DNA from: Parasponia andersonii
Taxonomy: Eukaryota > Streptophyta > Magnoliopsida > Rosales > Cannabaceae
Assembly (NCBI GenBank): GCA_002914805.1
Contig: JXTB01000722.1
Span: 73,402-137,401 of the forward strand
Length of the DNA: 64,000 nucleotides
Direction of reading: 5' to 3'
Shown one piece after another: positions 30,567-43,100 of the stretch; the stretch's first letter is position 1; each line of letters begins with the position of its first letter. A program made the translations under genes and the position numbers. The notes beneath the pieces were generated by a model, which was given only the letters and a program-made list of their open reading frames with translations, was not told the DNA's origin and did no database searches.

Positions 30567-32279
30567 CTAGATGAGAGTACTTTTGAGCTTCAGCATTGTA
30601 TCCTCTTTGGCTTTAGAAATCAAATCATAGATGGACACCGGGGGTGTTAAACCTGACATGATCATCTCTTTCAGTACAAGCTCAGCTTCACGCAACTTTA
30701 TATCTTTGCAAAGAACTCTAATGGTGGAACCGTAGCTAGCTGGATTTGGAACCATTCCATTCTTACTCATTTCTTTAAGCAATTTCAGTGCCTTGTAAGA
30801 GTTATCCTCCTTACAGAAACCATAGATAATCATGTTATATATGACATCACTTGGCTCCAAATGCTTCTCACTCATTGATGTGAACAGCCTTGATGCTTCT
30901 TTCATAGTACCTTTCATGCATAGCCCATGTATTAAGACCCCATAGGTGTAAACATCAGGAACTAAACCAGCTTTCTCCATGGAGGAATGTATCTGAGAAG
31001 CTTTTTCCATTTCGTCACACCGAACAAAAGCGTCAATTAAAATTGTATAAGTAACTTTGCAAGGAGAAATGCCTCTCTCATGCATCTCCCTTACTACATC
31101 AGCAACTCCTGCTAAATTTTGAGCTCTAGCAAAACCAGCAAGTAGAACATTGTAAGTGACTAGAGATGGAGAATGACCAACTGACTTCAATTCATTAAAT
31201 AAGCACAGCGCCTTATCCAAGTTTCCTACATTACAGAACCCATCAATTAACCTGTTGAACGTAATTAAACTTGGACTGATACCATCTCCTTTCATTTGAT
31301 TCACCAACTTCTCAGCTTCCTCAAGCCGCTTCGTTCGACATAACCCACCAACTAAGATGCCGTAGGTGACATCGTTAAAAGCAAACCCTTGTTGACGCAT
31401 TTCATCGAACAGAAGAAATGCATTGCTTATTTTCCCATCGTTACAATAGTCATTCATAATACCATTATAAGTATGTATGCTGGGAACGATTCCATTCCGC
31501 TTCATCTTCTCATAGAGCTCAAACCCATCTTTCTTAAGGCCTTTCTTGAAAAACCCATTGATCAAAACAGTGTAAGTATAGCAATTCGCAACCAAACCAA
31601 GCTCACCCATCTTGAAAAACAACCTCTTCGCCCGCTCAATATCGCCAATCTTACAGCACCCATCAATCAAAGTAGTGTATATAACAACATTTGGAGACCA
31701 ACCCAGTTCCTCCAACTGAACCAAAATCCGAAAACCTCTATCCAAGTCACCAGCCTGACAACAACCTTTCATCATGATCCCAAAACTATACACATCCAAT
31801 TTGGTCCTATCTTTAAATTCACTAAAAACCCACCAAGCTTTTTCGAAGTTATTGGACTTTACAAGAGAACTCAACACATTATTGAAAACTCTCGATCCGG
31901 GCACGAGGCCCTGCTCCACCATATGCGTGAAATAGTAAAGGGCATCTTCTGGTAACCGAGACTGAACATGGGCATTGATGATTGCTTCAAAAAGATATCC
32001 ACGGGAAGAGCTAGGAAACGAGTTGAGCTGAGTTAATTGGCAGAGAAGAGTCGAGGGGGTGAAGGGTGAGGAGATTTGACCAGAGAGTAGTTTTAGAATG
32101 AGAGATTGGGCGTGAGTCAACAAATTGGAAGATAGTAGATGATGAATGATAAAGGATATGGACTGAGGGGTATGTTCGAGGCCTTCGAGAGTAGAATTGT
32201 TGAAGAGGGAGAGAGCCTTCAATGGCGGAGTCTTCACCATTTTCTGGACAAGAAGAAGAGTTCGGTGATTTTGGGACAT
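30567..32279 (-). CDS. P-class pentatricopeptide repeat protein, probable organellar RNA-binding protein
   Basis: This is an intronless gene of 570 codons, typical for PPR genes. After about 90 N-terminal residues there are about thirteen 35-residue PPR motifs in near-perfect tandem. Examples are VVIYTTLIDGCCKIGDIERA, YTYTVLINGFFKKGLKKDG and VTYTILIDAFVRCDEMEKAS, continuing to about residue 545. There is no E, DYW or SMR domain, so it is a P-class protein expected to stabilise, splice or process a specific organellar transcript. The N-terminus (few acidic residues, FNNSTLEGLEHTPQSISFI) and repeat order resemble Arabidopsis At4g11690 (ABO8, mitochondrial, nad4 intron splicing) as I remember it. 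Orthology is an inference. A second Met at residue 14 could also be the start. The MBD gene lies downstream in the same orientation but is an independent gene. Confidence 0.93.
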   Translation of the reverse strand: MSQNHRTLLLVQKMVKTPPLKALSLFNNSTLEGLEHTPQSISFIIHHLLSSNLLTHAQSLILKLLSGQISSPFTPSTLLCQLTQLNSFPSSSRGYLFEAIINAHVQSRLPEDALYYFTHMVEQGLVPGSRVFNNVLSSLVKSNNFEKAWWVFSEFKDRTKLDVYSFGIMMKGCCQAGDLDRGFRILVQLEELGWSPNVVIYTTLIDGCCKIGDIERAKRLFFKMGELGLVANCYTYTVLINGFFKKGLKKDGFELYEKMKRNGIVPSIHTYNGIMNDYCNDGKISNAFLLFDEMRQQGFAFNDVTYGILVGGLCRTKRLEEAEKLVNQMKGDGISPSLITFNRLIDGFCNVGNLDKALCLFNELKSVGHSPSLVTYNVLLAGFARAQNLAGVADVVREMHERGISPCKVTYTILIDAFVRCDEMEKASQIHSSMEKAGLVPDVYTYGVLIHGLCMKGTMKEASRLFTSMSEKHLEPSDVIYNMIIYGFCKEDNSYKALKLLKEMSKNGMVPNPASYGSTIRVLCKDIKLREAELVLKEMIMSGLTPPVSIYDLISKAKEDTMLKLKSTLI

Positions 32280-33628
32280 TTTTCTCCTCTTTTGTGTTCG
32301 TTTTCTTGTTCATGCTCACCTCAATTGCTCACTTTGTGAATAACCGTTTCAAAAAGTCAGAGCAACTCGTAGCACTTGCCCACGCAGTCGGCACTAGTAG
32401 CACTACGTATTCTTTTCCATTTATGGCTTGGGCTGAGATTGCGCAGTATTGAGCTTTGTCATGCTCTACGGCCTACGCCGCTTGTAAGAGAAGAATGCGA
32501 GTCTCTTTTTTTGTTTTTTTTAAGTCTCTTTTGTAACTTTTTTTTTGAATAAAATTAAAATTTAATTTATCATATGTATAATTAGTACAAAAGCTTTTTT
32601 TTTTTGTGAAGAAATTAGTACAGCAACTCAATCAGGACAATAATGGAAGTACAAATAATTTATTATAGACTTATAGTAAATTAATAATCAGTAAAACTTT
32701 TATATTTGACTAGCAGAACTAAACACAAAACGTATTATGGGTTATAACTGGAGCTTTATAAGGATACCTTTTCACTTTTTAAAATTATCTACTGCCACTT
32801 GAGTTATTTTTTACGACTAGTACTGTGACAGGTCTTTTGTGAAAATTAATCTTGAACCATGTAAAAGTGTTAAATCCAAAAGATAAATATGAAAAATTAC
32901 ATAAAAATAAAGAAAATAAATATAACCTTGATCTAGAATTAGGTGAGACAAAATATAGATTTAAATCTATGATAATTTGTAGGTTCACACAAGGAAATGA
33001 TCATTGAAAATAGAAATGAAAAAAGAAAACAATAAAACATAAATTCCCGCCAGAAAGGAAGATAGGTGAGAGTTACAATAAGGATGACGAGAATATTTTG
33101 AGAAGGGGGCTAGCATTTTTTCTAAATATGAATTTCTTTTGCACTATTTCTTAGTCTTACTATAATGAGAAAAAAAATATATGTAACAGTGACTCAGAAA
33201 AAGATTGCATTTAGCATTCTTCGTCTTGTAAAACTAATATCACCCAAAAATGTCTCATAAGTAGATCTTATATGTGGACTCCATACTCTACTACTAGGGT
33301 GTTGTGAGCAATATTAATATAAGTGTGTTTTGTAAATAGATTATACATATGGACTTCATGCCCTACTAATGACTAATGAGCAATGTATAGTGTGAACCTT
33401 GATTAGGTTTTCAATTCTCGTTATTGCATTAATGTTTTGTCTTGCCGGACTTTATGCATTAAAACACTAGTGGTAGTGCCTTTACAAAAATGTTTTTTTC
33501 TCGTCTGACTAGATAAATTCTCATTCAATCTTAATAAAAGCTTGAATATTTAAAGGATAACTGGCTATTTGACTATTTTTTGACCCAATACTAAGTATAT
33601 AACTAAGTTCAAAAGTTTATAGCTAAAA
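32280..33628. other. PPR upstream region and intergenic DNA
   Basis: The 180 bases next to the PPR start are GC-balanced and probably promoter. The rest is AT-rich. A degenerate tandem pair of about 90 bases lies near 33258-33390 ('taagtagatcttatatgtgg' and 'taaatagattatacatatgg'). No gene was seen. Confidence 0.5.
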
Positions 33629-34297
33629 ATTTGTTTGGTAACCACTTATTTAAACAGTTTTTTTTGTTCTTTTAATTAAAAAAGTGAGAATACTTTTCAA
33701 AAGCATGTTTGATAAAAGCTACTTTTCCTTTCTGCTTTTTTAATCTGACAATAAAATTTTTAAAATTTTGAAAACAAAAATTTCTTACTTTAAACAATTT
33801 TTTAAAAAGATCAGTTTCAAAATTCAAATATATTAATCACTATCACTCTTGTCACTATCTCTTAGCCTCTTGTAAAAATAGTATTTTTCTAAATATTTTT
33901 AAAAGTGGTACATTTCGAAATAAAAATTTAAAAAAATGATATTTTTCAAAATATAACTATAGGAAATGGGAAGTTCCCAAAATATTTAGAAAATATCACT
34001 TTTTAAAGTTTTATTTTTAAAAATACAACTTCTAAAATTTATTTAGACAAATAATTTTTTTTTCTCTCTCCTCATTTTGTCTTCCTTTTTCCCCTTATTA
34101 CTCTCCTTTTTAATTTTCACTTTTAAAAGTAAAAAGTACTAGTTACCAAGCATGTTTTATTTTTTTATTTTAAAAAACAAAAAGCAAAAATATTGTTACC
34201 AAACACATTTTTATTTTTGAAAATCAAAAAACAAAATAAGAAAAGTACTTTCAATTTTGTGTTTAAATAAACAAAAAAATGTTGCCAAATAACACCT
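33629..34297. mobile_element. Non-autonomous TIR element (hAT- or MULE-like), about 670 bases
   Basis: The left end 'tttgtttggtaaccacttat' and the reverse complement of the right end 'gtgttatttggcaacatttt' are similar and are each followed by 'tttaaac'. The arms go on for over 100 bases with repeated 'gtttggtaac'-type words near 34178-34192 and 34141-34155. There is no transposase. The exact target duplication was not determined. Confidence 0.55.
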
Positions 34298-35484
34298 AAA
34301 TGTCCGACTTAATAACAATAATGAAAATACAATATATTCTACAACTGAAACTTAAAAAAAAAAAAATGAACATTTAGCTTTAATTTTTAAAACATGAACA
34401 TCTACTTAAATCAATTTAAATCGAAAAATCAAACTTGAGTGAGTTGAAAATACATGCTCCGGAAAACCAAACTTGAAATGAGTAATTCTGAATAACATGT
34501 TTTTATGATATTTGAGAGTAAATCTGATACTCATTCTAAAAAAATGCTAGGTGTAAAATAATTTTCTCTCTTCTCAACTAGGTAAAAGCTAAAAAGAAAG
34601 TGTACTCCATTATTTTAGGTAAGTGTTTCAATTTATCCTGCACAACACAAGATTTATTAACACAGTTTTCAACTTCTCTTTCTTTTCAATCCTCTTTCTT
34701 TTTGGTTAGTCTCTTATGCTCCCGAATGGAATTGCCACGGCCCTAAACCTCTAACTAGGGATAACCCCTTTTAAAAATGAATTTGGACCGCTCGGATGCC
34801 CGTTATGGGCCTTTCAATTTCATCACTCGATCACATATCACATATGTCATATATATGTTCATAGTCAAGACTCGAGGTCTCATGCATGTAGTTTTCTACG
34901 TTACAAAATGTTGTTTTGCTGGGATGCTTTGTGTTTAGAAGATTTTTTTTTTTCCGCTCACCTGTGTCATAATGTTAAGATCTACATATCAACACAGAAC
35001 AATTAACTCAACATGTTATCCTTGTTATACATGACATAAAAATTCCCTGGATCCTAGTCTGAACTCATTAAACACAAAAGAAATTAACAAAATACAAATT
35101 TAGGTAAATAATCGAAATTATATAACCCAGTTATGATGAGTTACCCACCGCCGGCACGTATGCTACTGTTTCTAGTTTCCACCACCAAGCGCGTCCATAT
35201 CACGATACCCACTTGTTAACTCCCACTCGCTCTCCCAGATGCGTAAAACGTAAATCACAATTCTACCCTCCACTGGGCCCCACCTCACCCCGACTTTCTT
35301 CTTCTCCTTCGTTCCCTCTGCGCAAAACAAATAAACAGACAAAAACAAATTACTCCAGCCTGTTCCCTGTGTAATCGCTTACGGAGTCACGGTACGGTAC
35401 TGACTACTTAGACTAACAACCTCACTAGCTCACTTACTTACTTACCTCTCTCATTCTCTCTCTCTCACACTTCTCCACTCCGCC
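34298..35484. other. Upstream region of the beta-1,3-glucanase gene
   Basis: The first part is AT-rich with no gene. From about 35140 the base composition rises, and the last 60 bases before the ATG are a pyrimidine-rich leader (ctctctcattctctctctct) typical of plant 5' untranslated regions. Confidence 0.5.
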
Positions 35485-37732
35485 ATGGACTTAAAGAACC
35501 CTTTTAGGACTCCACCTCTTCTGTCTCTCCAACCCATTTTTATCATCATCATCTTCTTCTTCCTAGCGGGCCACCTCTGCGCATCAGTCCCCGCCGCCTA
35601 CTCAATCGGCGTCAACTACGGCACCGTCGCCGACAACCTCCCGCCGCCGTCCCAAGTCGCCGAATTCCTCAAGACCCAAACGACCATCGACCGGGTCAAG
35701 ACCTTCGACGCCAACCCGGACATCCTCCGGGCCTTCGCCAATACCGGCATCGCCGTAACCGTCACCGTAGGAAACGGGGACGTCCCGGCTCTGGCCAAGC
35801 TCCCAGCCGCTCAGTCGTGGGTCGCCAACAACGTTATACCGTTTTACCCCCAGACCCGGATTAACCGAATCGCCGTGGGCAACGAAATCCTCGCCACTTC
35901 CGATAAGAGCCTCATCGCGCATCTATTGCCCGCGATGAAGGCGCTCCACTCGGCTCTCAAGCTGGCTAACGCCACCGCTGTCCAAGTCTCGACCCCTCAC
36001 TCACTCGGCATACTCGCCCCGGACTCGGAGCCGCCGAGTTCGGGTCGGTTCCGACGCGGGTACGACCGGGTGGTATTCGCCCCGATGCTGGAGTTCCACA
36101 GGCAGACGAAGTCCCCCATCATGATAAACCCGTACCCGTTTTTCGGGTTCTCGGCCAAGACGCTGAACTACGCGCTGTTCAAGCCAAACGGCGGCGTTTT
36201 CGACAACGCGACGGGCCTTAACTACACGAACATGTTCGACGCCCAGATGGACGCGGTCTTCTCGGCGATGAAGAAGGTGGGCTACGACGACGTGGATATC
36301 GTCGTTGCGGAGACGGGTTGGCCCTCCGCGGGTGACCCGAACCAGCCCGACGTGAACGTGGAGAACGCGCTGTCGTATAACGGGAACCTCATGCGGCACG
36401 TGAGTTCAGGTAGAGGGACGCCCTTAATGCCGAACAGGACCTTCGAGACCTACATTTTCTCTCTCTTCAACGAGAACCTGAAACCCACCACCTCCGAGAA
36501 AAATTACGGGTTGTTCAGACCCGACCTGACTCCGGTTTACGATGTTGGCGTTTTACGAAATCAACAGGTATTTTTTATTTTATTTCATTATATATATATA
36601 TAGGAACTATTTCCGGTAGCCGGTATCTCTTCCAATCAGCTGCGGAAGTCTACATTTTCCGTCGTTGACTGTGCAATTGTATTTCGACACGTTTATCTGT
36701 TCTCGGAGGCTTTCATATGCGTTCGCTTAGACAATCACACTCTACTTTTACAATTCTGACACTTTGCCAGCTTTTTTTAGCGTAGAAGCAGAGCTCTGTA
36801 GTGGAAGACAGGGAGGACATAGTATAGCCTGTCGATTTACAAAAATGTCCTCTTGTTTCTTGTCCTGGTTTCTGCACTTTTAGGGTTATTTTCGCCACAT
36901 AAAGTTTTTCAGTTTCCACCGTTTTATTTTTATTTTGTTTTTAATTTTTCGTGAAAAGACGTGCATGAGATCTAGATACCCGAGGCTAATTTAGTATAAG
37001 ATATTGTACTGTGCAGTGTGGACTACAGCCTTTATAATGCTCGACCAATAACAATTTACAATCGTATTTATCTAATTCTTTTCTTCACTTTTTTTTTTAA
37101 TATTTTGTTTTTGGTGATTCAGGCATCAGGTCCCACATCACCTGTGGCACAAGCCCCATCAACCGTTGGATCAGGGAAAAACTGGTGCGTGCCTAAAACG
37201 GACGCATCTGATGCGGCGCTACAAGAGAACATAGACTACGTGTGCAGCACCAAAGTGGACTGCAACCCCATCCAAGCTGGTGGGCCGTGTTTTGAGCCCA
37301 ATAACGTCAGATCGCACGCGTCGTACGCCATGAACGCTTACTATCAGGACTTTGGGCCTCAGGATTACAATTGTGATTTCAACCACACTGGATTAATCAC
37401 ATACACGGACCCCAGTAAGTTCCAGTTCCGTAGGAAAAAAAAAATACAATTTATTAGTAATACACATATCTTACGTTATACAACGTAACACTTATATAAT
37501 GCTTTTAGCTTAGAAAAATCTAAATCTTGGTGCTTGGATAGTAGAAAGATTCTTTACCTGATCAATGCTAGTTTTACTGGTGGCAGGTTACGAGGCTTGT
37601 ACGTATCCTTATCAGGGTCTAAATCTGAAGTTGGAAAAGTCTGTCGCAAGAGGAGGCCCAGTGAAAATCTGGACCCTGGCTAAGATATTTGTTGGATTAG
37701 CTTGTTATGTACTAATTATGCACCTCATGTAA
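35485..37732 (+). CDS. Glucan endo-1,3-beta-glucosidase (GH17) with X8/CBM43 domain, GPI-anchored type
   Basis: This enzyme hydrolyses callose (beta-1,3-glucan) at the cell surface or plasmodesmata. The exons 35485-36567, 37123-37414 and 37587-37732 give 506 residues, with GT-AG introns and phase preserved. A signal peptide with a strong hydrophobic core (residues about 17-33) precedes the GH17 barrel (about 39-358). The acid/base Glu is in VGNE (E134) and the nucleophile in [10 protein letters not shown] (E276). N-glycosylation sites include NATA, NATG and NYTN. After a Pro/Ser linker the X8 domain has its six Cys (WCVP, YVC, VDC, GPCF, YNC, EAC). The C-terminus is hydrophobic ([20 protein letters not shown]), consistent with a GPI-anchor signal. 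The first exon is markedly GC-rich at third positions, unlike its surroundings. The ATG has a good context (ccgccATGG). Confidence 0.94.
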
Positions 37733-38192
37733 TATTCTTTTTCTTGTTCTAGTGTATGTTAAAAGTTATTATTATTTATAGCCTTATAGATCGTATTTTA
37801 TCTCTGTCTTGGGGTGCGCTGGGCTGGGCTTTGTCCTTGTAAGTATATGGTATGTGGCAATTTTGGGTTCGATCGTTGAGTCTCTCGGCTGTATGTGCTT
37901 CTTTCCATTTGATTTCGAAGTGGGAAATTTATCCCGCCCTGGTTATCCGGAAAAAATATATATATATATATAAATTAATTGGTCAGATTTGATTGTTTAA
38001 TTGACCTGGGTGTACCAAGGACATCTGAAATATGAGATGTGCCCGTTCAAAACACGAAGTTTTCGAATATTATACAATTTAGGGTTAGTTATAACTATAG
38101 ATGATACACTTTGAATCCTAATTTTTAACTTACATATTACATTACTCTAAATTATATAAATTTCCATATATAATAAATGGTTAATCATTTTA
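37733..38192. other. Downstream region of the glucanase gene
   Basis: Probable 3' untranslated region, then AT-rich spacer with a short TA run near 37957-37972. No gene was seen. Confidence 0.5.
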
Positions 38193-38724
38193 GGGATAAT
38201 ATCGTTTTTATACCTTATATTTTAACATTTTGTTCAAATTATATTTTGTATTTTGATTATTATTAATATTGACAGTTAAATTTAAATTTGAAATCTGTTA
38301 CAAATTTAGATTCCGTCAAATTAATTGTTCTAAATTAATATCAAATATAAATTTGTAGCAAATATTATGTTAGGAGATCGGCTTTGCGGAAGCGATAACA
38401 CACAGCTAAAATACGAGTTAAAAAAATTTGGGTAAAATGAAAAAAAAAAATAAGGCACACAAAAGAATTAACGTGGTTCACATAATTTAAGTTACGTTCA
38501 CGGATAAGATTGTGAAGAATTTTACTATGAAAATGAGATTACAACCCACTTCTCTCTAAATACAAAGAGAGAACAAATGAACCTCTCTCTCTCTTGAAAT
38601 AGGAAAAAACACTCTCTCTAAACAATTTAGGAGAAAATAAGTTGGACACTAAGAGGAATTCTTAAGCTTGAATTCCCTCTTGGAAAGGAAGAGGATTTAG
38701 AATGAGATATAAAACAAGTGATGA

Positions 38725-40092
38725 TGTCATGACCCAAAACCTGGACCAGTGACATAAGGGGAATTTCACAAAGATAGGAAATTTCTTGATTTATTTGAAA
38801 AGTGTCAAAAGTTCTAGTTTTATAAAACAGTCCATTTAAATAAAATAACTGGAATTTCATCCCATAAACTACTCCCACAGTTTGTATACACCATTAAACA
38901 TAGACCGAATAATAATTTAAGAACACGAAATCAAACACAAGTCCAAGCATCATCATCATCCACGCCAAAAATCAAACACCAGGATGACAATATGTATGCA
39001 TCATACAATCAATTTCCATCACATATATTCAAGAAAACCAAAAATTACATTTGTTCTCAAATGTTGCCGAAAATAAGTTTTATTTCAAAAACAATATAAA
39101 ACAGAGGCAATTGAGTTTCTACCTTGCTCGAATAGCGATACCACGCTATTAAATGCTCAAGTTGTTATTGACGATCGCCCGGAAGGTCGGGAACCAATTC
39201 CAATCCCTCGATCGTCCTCTTGTGAAAACCCAACTTCTCAACGGAGCTTTAAATCCATAAACGGACCTCTTCACTGAATTCCTAGCACCCAAAATAGCTA
39301 GGTTAGACATATAACTTGTCTAATTTGGGTCCGAGCCCACATCGGGCTACTGGCATGCAAATCGAGGTAAATCTTGACCGTCCGATCTCGATTTCAGTGC
39401 TGATCACCAAACATAGGAAATATATATATATATATATATAACAAACTTCCCCATTTTTTGAGTACAATCCAAAAATGACAACAAAAACACAATCCAACGG
39501 CCATATCAAAAAGTCAACTCAAGCTCAAAATATCCAAAAATGATAACTTTTGATTCAGGCATTATGGGGTTAAGATATATATACCTTGACAATCCTTGCG
39601 ACGAGACAAATCCAACAGGACCGGTTGGAGGTCGAAATCGTCTCTGGCGGCCAAAAATCTGAAATACTCTACTTTGTCTCCTCCGGCAACAGAGGCCTCT
39701 CCGGCAGCTCTCGGAGGTCGGCGGCGAGCTCGGCGCAGTGCTGGTGAGGTCCGCCAGCAGTCCCTGCAGTTGGGTGGTCGCTGGAGGTGGGGCAGCTCCC
39801 CTTCAGTGGTGCGCGTCCGAGAGACAGAGGTAGACGAAGGAGAGTCAGGGAGGAGAGAGAGAGAGAGGGTGACTGGGAAAAGTAACCCACGTGAGTGGGA
39901 ATATATGGGATTGTGCAATTTTTCAAAAAATTGCACTCTAATACCCAGTTCCCAAATCTCTATCAATTCTGTCTCCCAAAATTTGCATTTTAGTCATTCT
40001 GCACAAAATTTTTGCAAATTAATCCCCCCATTATAATATCCGAAAAATTAGTAAAATGTCCAAATTACCCTCCTAAAATCCGGGTTTTTATA
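38725..40092 (-). repeat. Gypsy-C 3' LTR, shortened
   Basis: At 1368 bases it is about 820 shorter than the 5' LTR. The two align up to 'caaacaccagg' (about 38991 against 45123) and again from 'caatatgtat' (about 38988-39000 against 45938), so one internal block was lost. Confidence 0.92.
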
Positions 40093-40164
40093 TTCTCCCC
40101 TCCTTAAAAGAATTTTGTCCCGAAATTCAAAATACAAGTCAAGGTTTACATCACAATACAACCT

Positions 40165-43100
40165 CTGACTGAAGGTTAAACAAATGAGGGTACTTCTCGT
40201 GCATATTCGTCTCGAGTTCTCAAGTAGCCTCATCTTCTTTGTGATGTTCCTAAAGCACCTTAACAAGCGGAATCTCTCCATTGCGAAGCACCTTCAACTC
40301 TCTAGCCAACAAATGAACAGGCTGCTTATCATAGGACATATCTTTTTAGATCGGTACATGCACGTACTAAACAACATGAGATGGGTCCAGCATGTACTTC
40401 TTCAATATCGACATGTGAAACACATTATACATGTGACCCAACTGTGCATGCAAATTCAAGCGATACGCCACTGGTCCAATTCTCTCAGTGATCTTAAAGG
40501 GACCAATATACCTTGGAGCAAGCTTATCCTTAACCCCAAATCTTGTGACACCTCGTCTTGGAGTCACTTTTAAGAATATAGAATCACCAGTATCGAACTC
40601 TACCTCACGCCTCTTTGGGTCAGCATAACTCTTCTGACGACTCTGAATCTCCTTGAGTCTCTCTTGGATATCCTTGATCTTCTCAGTAGTCTCCTCAATC
40701 AGTTCAAGTCTAAGAGTAACACGCCCTAACACAAAGGTGACCTACACGGCCTTCCATACAATACTTCATATGGAGCCACACCCATATTGGTCTGATAACT
40801 GTTATTATAAGCAAATTCCACTAAAGGAAGATGATCATCCCAGTTCCCACCAAAGTCCAGTATGCAACAACGTAGCATATCCTCAAGAATCTGAATAGTC
40901 CTTTCAGACTGACTATCTGACTCCGGATGGTGAGCCGTACTGATATCCAATTGCGTACCTAACACTTTCTGCAAGGCTCTCCAAAACTTAGAAGTGAACC
41001 TTAGATCTCTGTCGGAGACTATGCTTGAAGGCACATCATGCAAGCGCATGATGTTCTCCATATACAATCTACTGAGCTTAGTAAGTGAGTAGTCCATCTG
41101 GATCGGTATAAAGTGAGCACTCTTCGTCAACCGATCGACTACCACCCAAACTACGTCATTCTTCCTCAAGGTCTTCGGCAAACTGGTCACGAAGTCCATC
41201 GTGATCTTGTTCCACTTCCATTCCGGAATGGGCAACGGCTAAAGTAACCCAGCTGGCCGCTGGTGTTCAGCCTTGACTTGCTGATAAGTCAAACATTTAG
41301 TCACAAAGGTAGCTATATCCTTCTTCGTCCCTTTCCACTAATACTGTCGCTTCAAGTCCCGGTACATCTTAGTACTACCCAGATGTACTGCGAACCTTGA
41401 TTTGTGAGCCTAAGTTAGAATAGTTTCTCAAAGATTAGGGTCATTAGCTACAACCAACTTCCCACTAAAAAGCAAAAACCCTTCTCTATTAGTGCTCCAA
41501 CCATCTAACTGTTCACCATTCTGAAGCCGGTTCTAGATTTTCCTCAACTCCCTGTCTTGCCACTGACTCTGTTGAATAGTCTGGAGAAGTGATGGTGAAA
41601 TCACAATGTTGCTCAAGCAAGCAACCCCTTCATCCTCGAAGTACTACAAGTTGTAATCACCAATCGCAACTGAGTTCCTCCAATCTTCAAACACCAGTGC
41701 AGCTAGTGCACCATGAGGCTTCCTACTCAGTGCATCAGCTACAACATTGGCCTTACCAGGATAATACAATAGGTTGAAGTCATAATCCTCCATATACTCA
41801 ACCCATCTTCGCTGTCTCAAGTTCAGATCCTTCTGAGTAAAGAGATACTTCAAACTCTTATGATCGGAGAATATGTCGAACTTCACACCATACAAGGAAC
41901 ATCGCCAAATCTTCAAGGCAAAGATCACTGCTGCAAGCTCCAGATCATGGGTGGGATAGTTCTTCTCATGTGGCTTCAACTGACGAGAAGTATAAGCCAC
42001 AACTCGACCATTATACATCAATACACATCCCAAACCCGTTTTCAAAGCATCGGTATACATCACATAAGGCTCGTTACTGTCAGGAACAGTAAGAATAGGT
42101 GCAGTGGTTAAACTCTGCTTTAACCTGATAAAACCTTCTTCACTTTCGTGATCCCAAATAAACTTGACGTCCTTCCTGGTCAACTTCATCAAAGGCAAAG
42201 CAATTCTCGAGAAATCTTGCACAAAACGACAGTGATAGCCTGCCAAACCGAGGAAATTACCTACCTCTATCATATTTCTCGGTCTTTCCCACTTTAGGAC
42301 AGCTTGTATCTTAGTGGGATCGACTGAAATACCTCTATGAGAAATCACATGGCCCAAGAACTTCACTTCTGACATCCAAAAGTCACACTTCGATTTCTTG
42401 GCATACAACCAATGATTTCTCAAGGTCTTGAGTACAATCCCTAGATGTTCGGCATGCTCTTCTCGAGTCTTGGAATATACCAGGATGTCGTCGATGAACA
42501 TAACCACAAAACGATCCAAAAACGGCCTGAAAATCTAATTCATGAGATCTATAAAGGTTGCAGGTGCATTCGTTAAACCAAATGGCATCACTAGAAACTC
42601 GAAATGACTATATCGAGTTCTGAATGTTGTCTTAGGTATATCATCCTCTCTTATTTTCAGTGATGATAACCGATCTCAAATTGATCTTAGAGAAGAACCT
42701 TGAACCACCGAGTTAATCGAACAACTCATCTATCCTTGATAAAGGATACTTGTTCTTCACTGTCAACTGATTCAACTTCCGGTAATCCATATAGAGTCTC
42801 AACGAACCATTAGCTTTCTTCGCAAACAAAATAAGAGCACCCTAAGGAGAAGTGCTACTGCGAATAAAGCCCTTGGAAAATAGATTGTCCAACTGTTTTC
42901 TTAATTCTTCCATCTCAGCAGGCACCATGCGATAGGCTGGAATAGAAGCTGGCTGAGCTCCAGGAACTAGTTCAATACAGAACTCGATCTCCCTATTAGG
43001 TGGTAACCCCAGTAAGTCTTTAGGAAATACCTCTGAATACTCACACACCACCGGAATCTATGGGTCTTGATCGTCTGTCCTCACCTCACCATCCATGGCA

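Noticed and set aside
32222-32452. Plus-strand frame with a hydrophobic stretch (FVFVFLFMLTSIAHFV)
   Set aside because: It overlaps the N-terminus of the PPR gene in antisense, has no homology I recognise, and starts inside a clear coding exon on the other strand.
35602-36399. Minus-strand frames of 60-132 codons inside the glucanase exon
   Set aside because: They are shadows caused by the high GC3 of exon 1; the plus strand carries an unmistakable GH17 domain.
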